From: Pseudolabrys sp. Root1462
GTDB taxonomy: Bacteria > Pseudomonadota > Alphaproteobacteria > Rhizobiales > Xanthobacteraceae
Direction: 5' to 3'
Length of the DNA stretch: 64,000 nucleotides
Assembly (NCBI RefSeq): GCF_001426945.1
Contig: NZ_LMFS01000001.1
Span: 3,034,194-3,098,193 of the forward strand
Position 1 is the first letter of the stretch. Every line of letters starts with the position of its first letter. Below are positions 1-8,164 of the stretch, piece after piece. The translations under genes and the position numbers were made by a program. The notes beneath the pieces were generated by a model. The model saw only the letters and a list, made by a program, of their open reading frames with translations. It had not been told where the DNA came from and ran no database searches.

Positions 1-48
1 GAGCACCTTGGCGACTGCCAGGAAGTAGCGAACTTGGTGCATTTCCAT
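1..48 (-). CDS. LysR-family regulator, N-terminal fragment (cut by window edge)
   Basis: The minus strand from position 48 reads MEMHQVRYFLAVAKVL and then leaves the window. This is the usual opening of a LysR-type helix-turn-helix domain (MxxxQxRYFLAVA). Only 16 codons are present, so the target and inducer class cannot be told. It diverges from the kinase gene at 220, leaving about 170 bases of shared upstream DNA. The family call rests on the N-terminal pattern alone. Confidence 0.7.
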   Translation of the reverse strand, partial: MEMHQVRYFLAVAKVL

Positions 49-219
49 CGAAAAACCCGCCGCCCGCCCGGGCTCGTCGCCCAGGCCAGAAAAACGCTGC
101 GCCGCCCGGTTCCCTTTTATACCGCCTGCCTATGGAAACCATAGCCGGCCGGCATTGGCCGTACCGGCACGGGCGGCGCGATAGTCCGCCCTGCCCGCTG
201 TCCGATACCCGGTGCCGCC

Positions 220-942
220 ATGACCCGCCTGACGCTCGCCGCCGTCAACGCCAGCCCGAACGCGCCGCCGGCGCCCGGCTGGTCGCACGATATTGCCCAC
301 GACATCCGCAATGCGTTGGCCGTGAGCACGCTGCACCTGGAAACCCTCGAGCGGCTGGCCGGGCCGGAGGGACGCAAGGCCGCCAGTGCCGCGCAGGCGG
401 TGCTCGCACGCGCCGCCGCGATGTGCTCGGCCTCGCTCGCCGCCGGCCGGCGTGCCGACCGCGGCGCGCAACGCCGCGGCTTCGATCTGATCAAGGTCAT
501 TCGCGAGATCGCCGCCACACTGGCGCCGACCGCGCCGGCGGGCTTTCGCATCCTGACGCCGCCCGAGGCGCAATGCGTCGTGCTAGCCGAACCGGACGAC
601 ATCTTCCGGATCATCTTCAACCTCGTGCACAACGCCATCGGTGTTGCCCGTTGCGGCGGCGCAATCGGCGAGGTCCGCATCGACATCCGACGCAGCGGCT
701 CGAGCGTCGCGATCCATATCAGCGACGATGGCCCCGGACTGCCGGGCCCGGTTCGCGCCGCGCTGTTTCGGCGGCGGGACGGCGGAGCGGTGGCGGATCA
801 TGGTTTCGGCATTGCCATCGCGCGCGAGCTCGCCGAGCGCAACGGCAGCACGCTGCGCCTCGATCCCCGCGCCGGCGGCGCCGGTTACGTGTTCGAATTG
901 CTGAGCGTCTGCGCCGTGGTGGCCATGGCGCCGGCCCGATAG
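220..942 (+). CDS. orphan cytoplasmic histidine kinase (HisKA-like plus HATPase_c)
   Basis: A 240-residue protein without membrane segments or a recognisable sensor domain. Near the N-terminus HDIRNALAV, around residue 28, resembles a HisKA phosphoacceptor box. The ATPase part shows an N-box (NLVHNAIGVA), a G1 box (DDGPGLP) and a G2 box (GFGIAIA) in the right order, ending near residue 230. It is short for a sensor kinase and has no response regulator beside it, so it may receive its signal from a partner protein or act in a phosphorelay. The ATG at 220 was chosen because the longer upstream reading in another frame is arginine-rich shadow sequence. Confidence 0.8.
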   Translation: MTRLTLAAVNASPNAPPAPGWSHDIAHDIRNALAVSTLHLETLERLAGPEGRKAASAAQAVLARAAAMCSASLAAGRRADRGAQRRGFDLIKVIREIAATLAPTAPAGFRILTPPEAQCVVLAEPDDIFRIIFNLVHNAIGVARCGGAIGEVRIDIRRSGSSVAIHISDDGPGLPGPVRAALFRRRDGGAVADHGFGIAIARELAERNGSTLRLDPRAGGAGYVFELLSVCAVVAMAPAR

Positions 943-967
943 CCGCGAGGACTGCCTGCCGGCTGCC

Positions 968-2248
968 CTACGGCGTTGCGACCACGAAATCCGTGCCGAG
1001 CCCGGTCTCGTCGCTCAGGCCGTTGTCCGACACGATCAGCGACGAGCCGGGCGTAAGCAGTTCGCCGATGCGGTCGACCGCTTCCTTCGGCATCTCGAAA
1101 CGTTCGAGCGCGACATCGGGGCTTGGGGCATTGGCAAGATCGGCGGCGAGCTTGGCGCGGCGCTCGGTCTCGCGGGCGGACAGCTTCGCGGCGCGCTTGC
1201 CCTTCGACTCCGCCTTCGGCACGAAGCCGCTCGGAATGCTTAGCGCGGTCCAGCGCACCTGATCGTCCTTGATCTCCATCGCCGTGAAGATGTGTGTGCC
1301 CCACGGCTTGTCGGGCTCGGCGACGCTGACCGGCACGTCAAACAGCGGCTGGAAATCCTGGCGTACATAGAGCCGCCCGGTCTTGCGGCTGACGAATACC
1401 GATACCGGTCCCTTGCGCCTGGCGGTCTCGGCCTTCTTCTCGACCTTCGGTTCTCGCGCCGCGTCAGGCGCGGTCGCCGGATTGACACCGATGCTCGGCG
1501 CGGCGGCGTTCGTTTGCGCCTGCGCCAGCACGACCGGCGTCACCGCAACCGACCCGGTGGCGACGGGCACCTCGTCGGGCTGCTTTTCCGGTTTTTTGGG
1601 CACGAACAGCTGCGGGCTGGAAAACGCCACCGGCGCCACCGGATCGCGCGTGACGACGACGCGCGCGCCCAGTTTCGTGAAACCGAACAGGCTCGAGGCG
1701 AAGCTGCCCGGCATGCGGATGCAGCCATGCGAGGCGGCGTGCCCCGGCAACGGTCCTTCATGCAGCGCGATGCCGGACCAGGTGATGCGCTCCATATAGG
1801 GCATCGGCGCGCTGCTGTAGATGTTGGACTCGTGGTAGCGCGCCTTGGCGATGATGGCGAAGACGCCCAGCGGCGTCTCGTGGCCGGCGACGCCGGTCGA
1901 GACCGGGGCGGCGGCGATCTCCTTGCCGTCGGCGAACAAAGTCACGCGCTGCTTGGCGATCGACACGACGATGGCGATCGGTCCGGCTGGCTTGCCGAAT
2001 TTTTTGGCATCCTTGTCGTATTTGGTGGAATGCGGGGCGCGGCGCCGCACCGGCGGCATCTCGTCAGGCATGACCATGGGCGGCGGCGGACTGAAGAAGC
2101 CCAGCGGATCGCCGAAGAAATCCGCCGCGGCCGGCTGCGGCGCCAGCACCGCGAGGCCGAAGGCGCCGGACAACACGAGGTAGGTCCAGCGCGCGGAACT
2201 TTTCAGCCATCCGAATTCCGACAGACTCACGCCCCGCTCCACTTCCAT
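968..2248 (-). CDS. L,D-transpeptidase (YkuD), secreted, with a second degenerate YkuD-like half
   Basis: Cross-links or anchors to peptidoglycan in the periplasm through an active-site cysteine. The start at 2248 gives 426 residues with an N-terminal hydrophobic signal or anchor (about residues 18-40, ending QPAAADFF). The first YkuD domain carries the catalytic signature SHGCIRM with Cys176 and an upstream HEGPLPGH. The frame stays open far upstream, but that extension is antisense to the DUF305 gene and was discarded. From about residue 265 a second stretch (GPVSVFVSRKTGRLYV...) repeats the YkuD opening strands but has no SHGC motif, so it looks like a non-catalytic copy. It stands alone, convergent with the kinase gene. 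Confidence 0.85.
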   Translation of the reverse strand: MEVERGVSLSEFGWLKSSARWTYLVLSGAFGLAVLAPQPAAADFFGDPLGFFSPPPPMVMPDEMPPVRRRAPHSTKYDKDAKKFGKPAGPIAIVVSIAKQRVTLFADGKEIAAAPVSTGVAGHETPLGVFAIIAKARYHESNIYSSAPMPYMERITWSGIALHEGPLPGHAASHGCIRMPGSFASSLFGFTKLGARVVVTRDPVAPVAFSSPQLFVPKKPEKQPDEVPVATGSVAVTPVVLAQAQTNAAAPSIGVNPATAPDAAREPKVEKKAETARRKGPVSVFVSRKTGRLYVRQDFQPLFDVPVSVAEPDKPWGTHIFTAMEIKDDQVRWTALSIPSGFVPKAESKGKRAAKLSARETERRAKLAADLANAPSPDVALERFEMPKEAVDRIGELLTPGSSLIVSDNGLSDETGLGTDFVVATP

Positions 2249-2443
2249 ACGGTCCGATTCCCGTTTTCCCGCAAATGTGTTGACGCTTTGCTTCAATCCA
2301 CGGGCCGGGCCTTCTTTGACCGTCACAGGCGCGTGAATGGCGCAACAATTCGGCTGTTCCGGCGCAGAGGTAACGGAAGGAACCTTAGCCCCCGCCCCTT
2401 CATTAGACCTGCACCAACAACGCAGGGGACGGAGACGGCCGCC

Positions 2444-2599
2444 ATGAAGCAAACCCAATTTCCCAAAGAGCCGCGTAAGGACGAGGAACGCGACACCCAG
2501 AAAGCCATGGTCAAGGACGCGTCCAAGACCAACGAAGCCCGCCGCGACAAGGTCCACGGCGACGGCGATACCGTGGATCTCGATTCCAAGCCGCGTTAA
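2444..2599 (+). CDS. small hydrophilic protein, unknown function
   Basis: A 51-residue, strongly charged protein (MKQTQFPKEPRKDEERDT...), rich in Lys, Asp, Glu and Arg and without hydrophobic segments. The ATG at 2444 follows a GGGGACGGAGACGG purine-rich stretch. It lies 12 bases before the DUF305 gene and reads in the same direction, so the two may share a transcript. Similar tiny charged proteins are common in rhizobia, but I cannot assign a role. The composition fits an intrinsically disordered protein. Confidence 0.5.
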   Translation: MKQTQFPKEPRKDEERDTQKAMVKDASKTNEARRDKVHGDGDTVDLDSKPR

Positions 2600-2611
2600 T
2601 CGAGGCCGAAC

Positions 2612-3097
2612 ATGTCTTATATGCGCTTCTGCCTGATGATCGCGGTCTCGACCGTGGTGATGTTCGGCATGATGTACCTGAATACTTACGAGTTCGACCA
2701 CGTCATGTTCAGCCAGACGCGGACGTGGATGGCGGTGCTGATGGGCGCTGGCATGGCCATCATCATGATCGTGTTTATGTGGTCGATGTATCCGAACCCG
2801 CGCATCAACGCCGCCATCATCGGCGGCAGCGCCGTCGTGTTCGTCGTATCGCTGGCGCTGGTACGCAGCCAGGCGACCGTCGGCGACGTCAGCTATATGA
2901 CGGCGATGGTACCGCATCACTCCATCGCTATCATGACCAGCCGGCGCGCCCACATCCGCGATCCGCGCGTGCGCAAGCTGGCTGACGGCATAATCGAGGC
3001 GCAGGTGCGCGAGATCGGCGAGATGAAGACCTTGATCGCCGATCTCAAGCGTAATCCGCCAGCGGACAACACGCCCGTCCTCCCGCCGGGGCAATGA
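2612..3097 (+). CDS. DUF305-family membrane protein
   Basis: 161 residues with three or four hydrophobic segments in the first 90 residues. The C-terminal soluble part carries the DUF305 signature: MVPHHSIAIMTS followed by DPRVRKLADGIIEAQVREIGEMK. DUF305 proteins form ferritin-like helical bundles, and their His/Met-rich motif suggests metal (copper) handling. The biochemical role is not established. Its last codons overlap the ATG of the downstream exonuclease (ATGA at 3094), pointing to co-translation. Confidence 0.85.
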   Translation: MSYMRFCLMIAVSTVVMFGMMYLNTYEFDHVMFSQTRTWMAVLMGAGMAIIMIVFMWSMYPNPRINAAIIGGSAVVFVVSLALVRSQATVGDVSYMTAMVPHHSIAIMTSRRAHIRDPRVRKLADGIIEAQVREIGEMKTLIADLKRNPPADNTPVLPPGQ

Positions 3098-3927
3098 TCA
3101 CGTCCGCACCCGCCATGAAGATCGCCACCTTCAACATCAACAACGTCAACCGGCACCTGCCCAACCTCACCGCCTGGCTGAAGTCGGCCAAGCCTGACGT
3201 TGTCTGCCTGCAGGAGCTCAAATGCGAACAGGGCGCCTTCCCGGCCGCGGCGCTGGCCAAGGCCGGCTACAAGGCGGTGTGGAAGGGCGAGCGCACCTGG
3301 AACGGCGTCGCCATCCTGTCCCGCGGGCCCGAGCCGGTGCTGACGCGTGACGAACTGCCCGGCGACAAGACCGACGCGCAAAGCCGCTACATCGAGGCGG
3401 CGGTCGACGGCGTCCTCATCGCCTGCATTTATCTGCCGAACGGCAATCCGCAGCCCGGGCCGAAATTCGATTACAAGCTGGCCTGGTTCAAGCGCCTCCA
3501 CGCGCACGCGCGCAAGCTGCTCAAGTCCGGCGCGCCGGTGATCATCGCCGGCGATTACAATGTGGCGCCGACCGAGGTCGATATCTACCCGACCAGGTCA
3601 TGGGACAATGACGCGCTGGTGCAGCCGGAAAGCCGCGCCGCCTATGCGCGTCTGGTCAAGCAGGGCTGGACCGACGCGCTGCGCGAACTCAATCCCGACG
3701 AGCGCATCTACACGTTCTGGCATTACTGGCGGAACAGTTGGCAACGCAATGCGGGCTTGCGCATCGATCACCTGTTGTTGTCACCCTCGCTGGCGCCGCG
3801 CCTGAAGGACGCCGGCGTCGATCGCGCCGTGCGCGGCAAGAAGGAGCCGAGCGACCACGCCCCGGTATGGGTGGAGATCAAGGACGCTGCGGCCAGAAGC
3901 AAGACGAAGCGCAAGAAGAAGCGCTAG
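3094..3927 (+). CDS. xth: exodeoxyribonuclease III (AP endonuclease, EEP family)
   Basis: Removes nucleotides 3'-5' from duplex DNA and cleaves at abasic sites in base-excision repair. Visible EEP motifs in order: ATFNINNVN (metal-binding Asn), CLQELKC (catalytic Glu), YLPNGNP, IIAGDYNVAP (GDxN), and the C-terminal LRIDHLLLS...SDHAPVW. The protein is about family length, plus a lysine/arginine-rich tail (KTKRKKKR). The start at 3094 overlaps the DUF305 stop as ATGA. A second ATG at 3115 gives the more usual MKIATFNIN start and may be the real one. Confidence 0.92.
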   Translation: MITSAPAMKIATFNINNVNRHLPNLTAWLKSAKPDVVCLQELKCEQGAFPAAALAKAGYKAVWKGERTWNGVAILSRGPEPVLTRDELPGDKTDAQSRYIEAAVDGVLIACIYLPNGNPQPGPKFDYKLAWFKRLHAHARKLLKSGAPVIIAGDYNVAPTEVDIYPTRSWDNDALVQPESRAAYARLVKQGWTDALRELNPDERIYTFWHYWRNSWQRNAGLRIDHLLLSPSLAPRLKDAGVDRAVRGKKEPSDHAPVWVEIKDAAARSKTKRKKKR

Positions 3928-3953
3928 CGGCGTCGGCCTTGCGGTTTGGGCGG

Positions 3954-4916
3954 TTACGACTTCGGCGTCGTATAGACAATATCGACCAGATCCTTGACCT
4001 GCTCATCCGACAACGGCTTGTCGATGAACTTGGCGCTGGTGGCACGCTGCATGACGTAGTCGAGGCTGAGCAAGGGACCGAAGCGCAGCGCCTCGCGCGG
4101 ATAGAACGCGATGCCCTTCTCCGCCACATCGGGACTCACTTTGTTCATCTTGCCATACATCGCCGCTGCATCCGTGGGATGGGCGTAGGACCAATCGATG
4201 CAGCGGTCGAGCACTTCAAGGAATTTGCGCACCGTATCGCGATGCTGCTTGAGATAGTCGCCGCGCGCGATGATGACGCGGCCGGACACCTCCTTGAGCT
4301 TGGCCACATCGGCCCCGGTGAACAGCACCCTGATCTTGCCGGCGGCCACCTGGTCGAGCATCGACGGCGGGAACGCATAGCCGACGTCGATCTGTCCGGT
4401 CATCACCATGGTGAAGGTGGCATCCATCGCGCCGGTCGCCTTCGGCCTGATGTCGAGTTTGTGCTCGTTCTTGAAGTCGAGCAGCACGGCTTCGGTAGCG
4501 CCGCCCGGACGCGAGAAAGCGACGGTTTTGCCGTTGAGATCGGCCATGGACTTGATCGGGCTCGCCGCCGGCACATAGAAGAAGTTTTCGTCTTGGCCGA
4601 TGCCTTCCGACGACACGATCTTGAGCTTGTGGCCATGCGCATAGGCGGCGATCACGGCGTCGATCCCGGGCGAGAAGCCGATATCGAGGCCGCCGGCGAC
4701 CACGGCCTGCACGTTTTCGGAACCACCGCGGGTCGATGAAACCTCGACATCGAGCCCGGCTTTGGCGAATTCGCCGCGCTCCTGACAGAAGGCCGGCTGC
4801 GACGTGTCCCAGAGGCCGAGGCTGGTGGTGGCGACCTTCACCTTTTCCAGCGCCTGCGCCGAAGGAATTGTGAGCGCGGCCGCGACGGCGGCGATGACCA
4901 GGCCAGAAACTTTCAT
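3954..4916 (-). CDS. NMT1/THI5-like ABC transporter substrate-binding protein
   Basis: A periplasmic receptor of the SsuA/TauA/THI5 class (320 residues). The N-terminal signal peptide ends near SAQA-LEKVKVA. The fold pattern is typical: an early KVATTSLG strand, GGSENVQAVVAGGLDIGF, then NGKTVAFSRPGGATE at the second lobe. No permease or ATPase lies in the window, so it is an orphan receptor. The ligand could be a sulfonate, a thiamine precursor or an unrelated organic acid. The gene converges with xth and has its own 283-base upstream region. Confidence 0.85.
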   Translation of the reverse strand: MKVSGLVIAAVAAALTIPSAQALEKVKVATTSLGLWDTSQPAFCQERGEFAKAGLDVEVSSTRGGSENVQAVVAGGLDIGFSPGIDAVIAAYAHGHKLKIVSSEGIGQDENFFYVPAASPIKSMADLNGKTVAFSRPGGATEAVLLDFKNEHKLDIRPKATGAMDATFTMVMTGQIDVGYAFPPSMLDQVAAGKIRVLFTGADVAKLKEVSGRVIIARGDYLKQHRDTVRKFLEVLDRCIDWSYAHPTDAAAMYGKMNKVSPDVAEKGIAFYPREALRFGPLLSLDYVMQRATSAKFIDKPLSDEQVKDLVDIVYTTPKS

Positions 4917-5199
4917 GGGGGCATTCCTCGTTGGGCGCGCGGCGTCACTCGACGCGCGCGGATGCTGACGCGGCCGGTCCGGCCTCCGGCCTCTTTGAAA
5001 TTACACTACATATGTTAGTAATGTGCCATAGCTATTTTGCACGCGGCCATGCGCAGCGAACGGCGCGCCATGCTACCGTCGCTGGGGCGTTACACTCGAT
5101 GAAAAAGGGGTGGGGCCAATGAGAGATCCCGCAACGGCCTCTCAATGACGGAAGCGACCTTCTCGGACACTCCGTCCAGGGGAGGTAACGTAAAGGCCT
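4917..5199. other. intergenic region between the NMT1 receptor and cheR
   Basis: 283 bases lying upstream of the minus-strand binding protein and downstream of minus-strand cheR. An AT-rich patch at 5000-5024 holds the 8-bp palindrome ACATATGT (5008-5015) flanked by imperfect inverted arms (TTAC.CTA and TAGTAA). This could be an operator for the receptor gene, starting 92 bases away. No gene is visible here. Confidence 0.3.
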
Positions 5200-6075
5200 C
5201 TACATCCCCCGCCGCGCGCCGCCGGCCATCGCCAACGGCTCGAGGTCGCGCGCCGCCGGGTTCGGCACATAGAGCCCACGCTTCTCGGTCAGCGGCCTGA
5301 AGGCGTCGGTCAGGCCGACCACCGTCTCGGCGGCGCCGAGCGCGAGGTAGCCGTCCTCCGCGATCTGCCGCGCGATGCGGTTCAGAACCTGGATCTTGGT
5401 CGGCTGGTCGAAATAGATCAGCACGTTGCGGCAGAACACGACGTCGAAGCGGCCGAGCGGCGAAAAATCGTTGAGCAGGTTGAGCGTGCGGAACTGCACC
5501 ATGGCGCGGATTTCCGGCGCGATCTGCCAGGTCTCGCCAACCTGCGAGAAATACTTGAGCAGGAGCTGGATCGGCAGGCCGCGCTGCACCTCGAACTGGC
5601 TGTAGATGCCGCTGCGGGCGCGCTCGAGCACATCGCCGGACAGATCGGTGGCGAGAATGTCGAAACGATACGCGGCGAGCGCCGGCTCCTTCTGCGCCAG
5701 CTCCCGGATGATCAGCGCCAGCGAATAAGGCTCCTGCCCGGTCGAGGCGGCTGCGCACCAGATGCGGATGCGTTTGTCGCGATCGTGCGCGGCGACCAGC
5801 GCCGGCAGAATGGTGTCCCGGAAATGATCGTACGGCAGCTTGTCACGGAAGAAGAAGGTCTCGTTGGTCGTCATCGCCTCGACGGTCGCAACCGCGAGCG
5901 GCGAATTCGGCATGACCCGAAGCTGCTGCACCAGATCGCCGAGCGAAGCGATGTTGTATTTGCGCGCCACCGGCAACAGCCGGCTCTCGGCGAGGTACTG
6001 CTTTTCGGCCGCAAGCACGAGGCCGGAGCGCTCACGCAGCATCTTGCGTAGGAAGTCGAAATCGTCCGGGGTCAT
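5200..6075 (-). CDS. cheR: chemotaxis protein methyltransferase CheR
   Basis: Transfers methyl groups from S-adenosylmethionine to glutamates of chemoreceptors. With the start at 6075 the protein is 291 residues. The N-terminal helical domain begins MTPDDFDFLRKML. The SAM-binding part shows TTNETFFFRDK, the CAAASTGQEPYSLA loop and CRNVLIYFD, all typical of CheR. Its start codon overlaps the cheB stop (ATGA at 6072-6075), so it is translationally coupled and last in the cluster. A longer frame upstream lies inside cheB and was not used. Confidence 0.93.
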   Translation of the reverse strand: MTPDDFDFLRKMLRERSGLVLAAEKQYLAESRLLPVARKYNIASLGDLVQQLRVMPNSPLAVATVEAMTTNETFFFRDKLPYDHFRDTILPALVAAHDRDKRIRIWCAAASTGQEPYSLALIIRELAQKEPALAAYRFDILATDLSGDVLERARSGIYSQFEVQRGLPIQLLLKYFSQVGETWQIAPEIRAMVQFRTLNLLNDFSPLGRFDVVFCRNVLIYFDQPTKIQVLNRIARQIAEDGYLALGAAETVVGLTDAFRPLTEKRGLYVPNPAARDLEPLAMAGGARRGM

Positions 6076-7259
6076 GCGCGGTCCCCGGCAAACAGGCGGG
6101 ACAGCTTCGGGCCGATGTCGTCGATCGGCAGCACTGCCGAACACAGGCCGGCCAGCGCCACCTGCCCCGGCATGCCCCAGACCACGCTGGTCGCCTCGTC
6201 CTGCGCAATGACGTGGCCGCCGGCATTGATGATGTCGTGCGCGCCGGCGAGTCCGTCGTGACCCATGCCGGTGAGCACCACGGCGAGCGCCCGCGCTCCC
6301 CAGACCTGCGCCGCGCTGGTGAACAGCGGATCGACCGCCGGCTTGCAGAAATTAATCGGAGCGCCGTTGCTGATCTCGATCACCGGCGCGCCGTTGCTCT
6401 GCGTCACGCTCATGTGGCGGCCGCCGGGGGCCATGTAGATGCTGCCGGCGACGATCTCCTCGCCATGCACCGCCTCGTGCACCGGACGCCGGGTCAGGCG
6501 CGACAGGTGTTCGGACAGGATCGCGGTGAAGGTCGGCGGCATGTGCTGGGTGATGAGCACCGGCGCCTGCGCGATGACGTTGTCGATGTTGGTCAGCACC
6601 TTGTTCAGCGCCTGCGGCCCGCCGGTCGAGGCGCCGATCAGGATGGCGCGCGGCGCCGTCAGCGGCATCGGCCGCAGCGTGATCGGGCCGTGCTGCTGCG
6701 CGTAATGCAGGGGCTTGGCCGCCGGCACGACCTGCGGCACCAGCGGCGGCGCCAGGATATGCGTCATCGGCTCGGCGGGCGGCGCCGGCGGCGCGGCGAC
6801 CGGCTTGTGCGCGCGGCGGCCGAGACAGCGGATCTTCTCGATCAGGTCGCGATGGAAATCCGTCGCCGCGTTGATCTCGTTCTGGCTCGACGGCTTGGTG
6901 ATGTAGTCGGTGGCGCCGAGCGCCAGTGCGCGCAGGCTGATCTCGGCGTTCCGCCGAGTCAGCGTCGAGGCCATGATCACGGTGACGCCGGGACGCTTGC
7001 TCAGCAGCTGCGGCAGCGCGGAGATGCCGTCGAGTTCGGGCATGTCGACGTCGAGCACGACGACGTCGGGCTTGACGCGATCGATGGCATCGACCGCCTC
7101 GCGGCCGTTGCGCAGCGACGCGATCAGCTCCAGATCCGGCTCGGCCTCGATCCAGCGCGCGAACAGGCCGCGCACCACGATGGCGTCGTCGACGATCATG
7201 ACGCGCAGCCGGGCTCCGGCTGCGGTCGCCGCTTGGGCGGCTGAAAAGGCGGTCGTCAT
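6072..7259 (-). CDS. cheB: chemotaxis methylesterase/response regulator CheB
   Basis: Demethylates or deamidates chemoreceptors when phosphorylated by CheA. The start at 7259 gives 395 residues. The receiver domain runs through about residue 140, with acidic MIVDDA and phosphoacceptor Asp70 in VVVLDVDMPELDG. A proline-rich linker follows, then the esterase domain with GASTGGPQAL (catalytic Ser), ITQHMPPTFT (His) and LTGMGHDGLAG (Asp). All three catalytic residues are present. It overlaps cheR by 4 bases and follows cheY after 37 bases. Confidence 0.94.
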   Translation of the reverse strand: MTTAFSAAQAATAAGARLRVMIVDDAIVVRGLFARWIEAEPDLELIASLRNGREAVDAIDRVKPDVVVLDVDMPELDGISALPQLLSKRPGVTVIMASTLTRRNAEISLRALALGATDYITKPSSQNEINAATDFHRDLIEKIRCLGRRAHKPVAAPPAPPAEPMTHILAPPLVPQVVPAAKPLHYAQQHGPITLRPMPLTAPRAILIGASTGGPQALNKVLTNIDNVIAQAPVLITQHMPPTFTAILSEHLSRLTRRPVHEAVHGEEIVAGSIYMAPGGRHMSVTQSNGAPVIEISNGAPINFCKPAVDPLFTSAAQVWGARALAVVLTGMGHDGLAGAHDIINAGGHVIAQDEATSVVWGMPGQVALAGLCSAVLPIDDIGPKLSRLFAGDRA

Positions 7260-7296
7260 CGGGTCGGGCACGGTGTGACTCTGGATTGGAGAGAGG

Positions 7297-7662
7297 TCAG
7301 ATGAGCCCGACTTCCTGGAACTTGGCCTCGACAATCTCCTTGTCGAACGGCTTCATGATGTACTCGTTGGCGCCGGCATGCAGCGCGCGCGCGATGTGCG
7401 CGACGTCGTTCTCCGTCGTGCAGAACACCACCTTGGGGCCGTCGCCGCCCGGCAGCCGGCGCAGCAGGCGCAGGAATTCGTAGCCGTCCATCTTCGGCAT
7501 GTTCCAGTCGAGCAGGATCGCCTCGGGCAGCCGGCGGCGGCAGGCATCGAGCGCCTGTTCGCCATCCTCGGCTTCCTCGATGGTGAACTCGAGACCTTCC
7601 AGAATGCGGCGCGCCACCTTTCGGATGACGCTTGAGTCGTCGACGACCAAGCAGGTTTTCAT
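7297..7662 (-). CDS. cheY: single-domain response regulator CheY
   Basis: 121 residues, a bare receiver domain. Acidic pocket Asp8-Asp9 (VVDDSS), phosphoacceptor Asp52 (LLDWNMPKMDGYE), Thr in FCTTEND and Lys in IMKPFDKE are all in place. It should be phosphorylated by the CheA encoded two genes upstream and act on the flagellar switch or as a phosphate sink. The start at 7662 begins MKTCLVVDDS; the longer frame upstream is not CheY-like. Confidence 0.93.
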   Translation of the reverse strand: MKTCLVVDDSSVIRKVARRILEGLEFTIEEAEDGEQALDACRRRLPEAILLDWNMPKMDGYEFLRLLRRLPGGDGPKVVFCTTENDVAHIARALHAGANEYIMKPFDKEIVEAKFQEVGLI

Positions 7663-7699
7663 GTCATGCCTCGTTTCGGGTTCGTGCCAATGTTCAGGT

Positions 7700-8155
7700 T
7701 CACGCGGCTGCGGCGCTGGTGTCGATAGCGAGCACGCGGTCGACATCGAGGACCAGCAGGAGTTGCTCTTCGAGACGGTAGATTCCGGACGACACGGCGG
7801 CGAGCCGCGGGTCGAGATTGATCGGATTGCGCTCCAGCGCCGCGGCGTCGAGGTTCATCACCTCGCCGACGCTGTCGATCAGAAGCCCGTACGACTCGCC
7901 GGCCAGTTCGACGCCGATCGCCATCGACGTTTCGCTGCGGCGCGACAGGCCGAGCCGGTAGGCAAGATCGACCAGCGTCACGATGCGGCCGCGCAGATTG
8001 ATGAGGCCGCCGATCTCCGGCGACGCCAGCGGCACCTTGGTCAGGCGGTCGGGCAGGAACACGTCCTGCACGCGGCGGATCGGCAAGCCGAACAACTGGC
8101 CGCCGACCATGGCGGTAACATATTCGTTGAAGACCTGTTCGCTGTCGGTGTTCAT
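7700..8155 (-). CDS. cheW: chemotaxis coupling protein CheW
   Basis: 151 residues of a single CheW domain joining chemoreceptors to CheA. Typical landmarks are LFGLPIRRVQDVF, GGLINLRGRIVTLVDLAYRLGL and the closing LLLVLDVDRVL. It lies 9 bases after cheA and 37 bases before cheY on the same strand, inside the operon. No receptor (MCP) gene is in the window, so its partner receptors must lie elsewhere. Confidence 0.92.
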   Translation of the reverse strand: MNTDSEQVFNEYVTAMVGGQLFGLPIRRVQDVFLPDRLTKVPLASPEIGGLINLRGRIVTLVDLAYRLGLSRRSETSMAIGVELAGESYGLLIDSVGEVMNLDAAALERNPINLDPRLAAVSSGIYRLEEQLLLVLDVDRVLAIDTSAAAA

Positions 8156-8164
8156 GCTCGTGCT

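Noticed and set aside
2249..3094. N-terminal extension of the L,D-transpeptidase frame
   Set aside because: It is antisense to the small hydrophilic and DUF305 genes and encodes His/Asp-rich shadow sequence. The signal peptide begins after position 2248.
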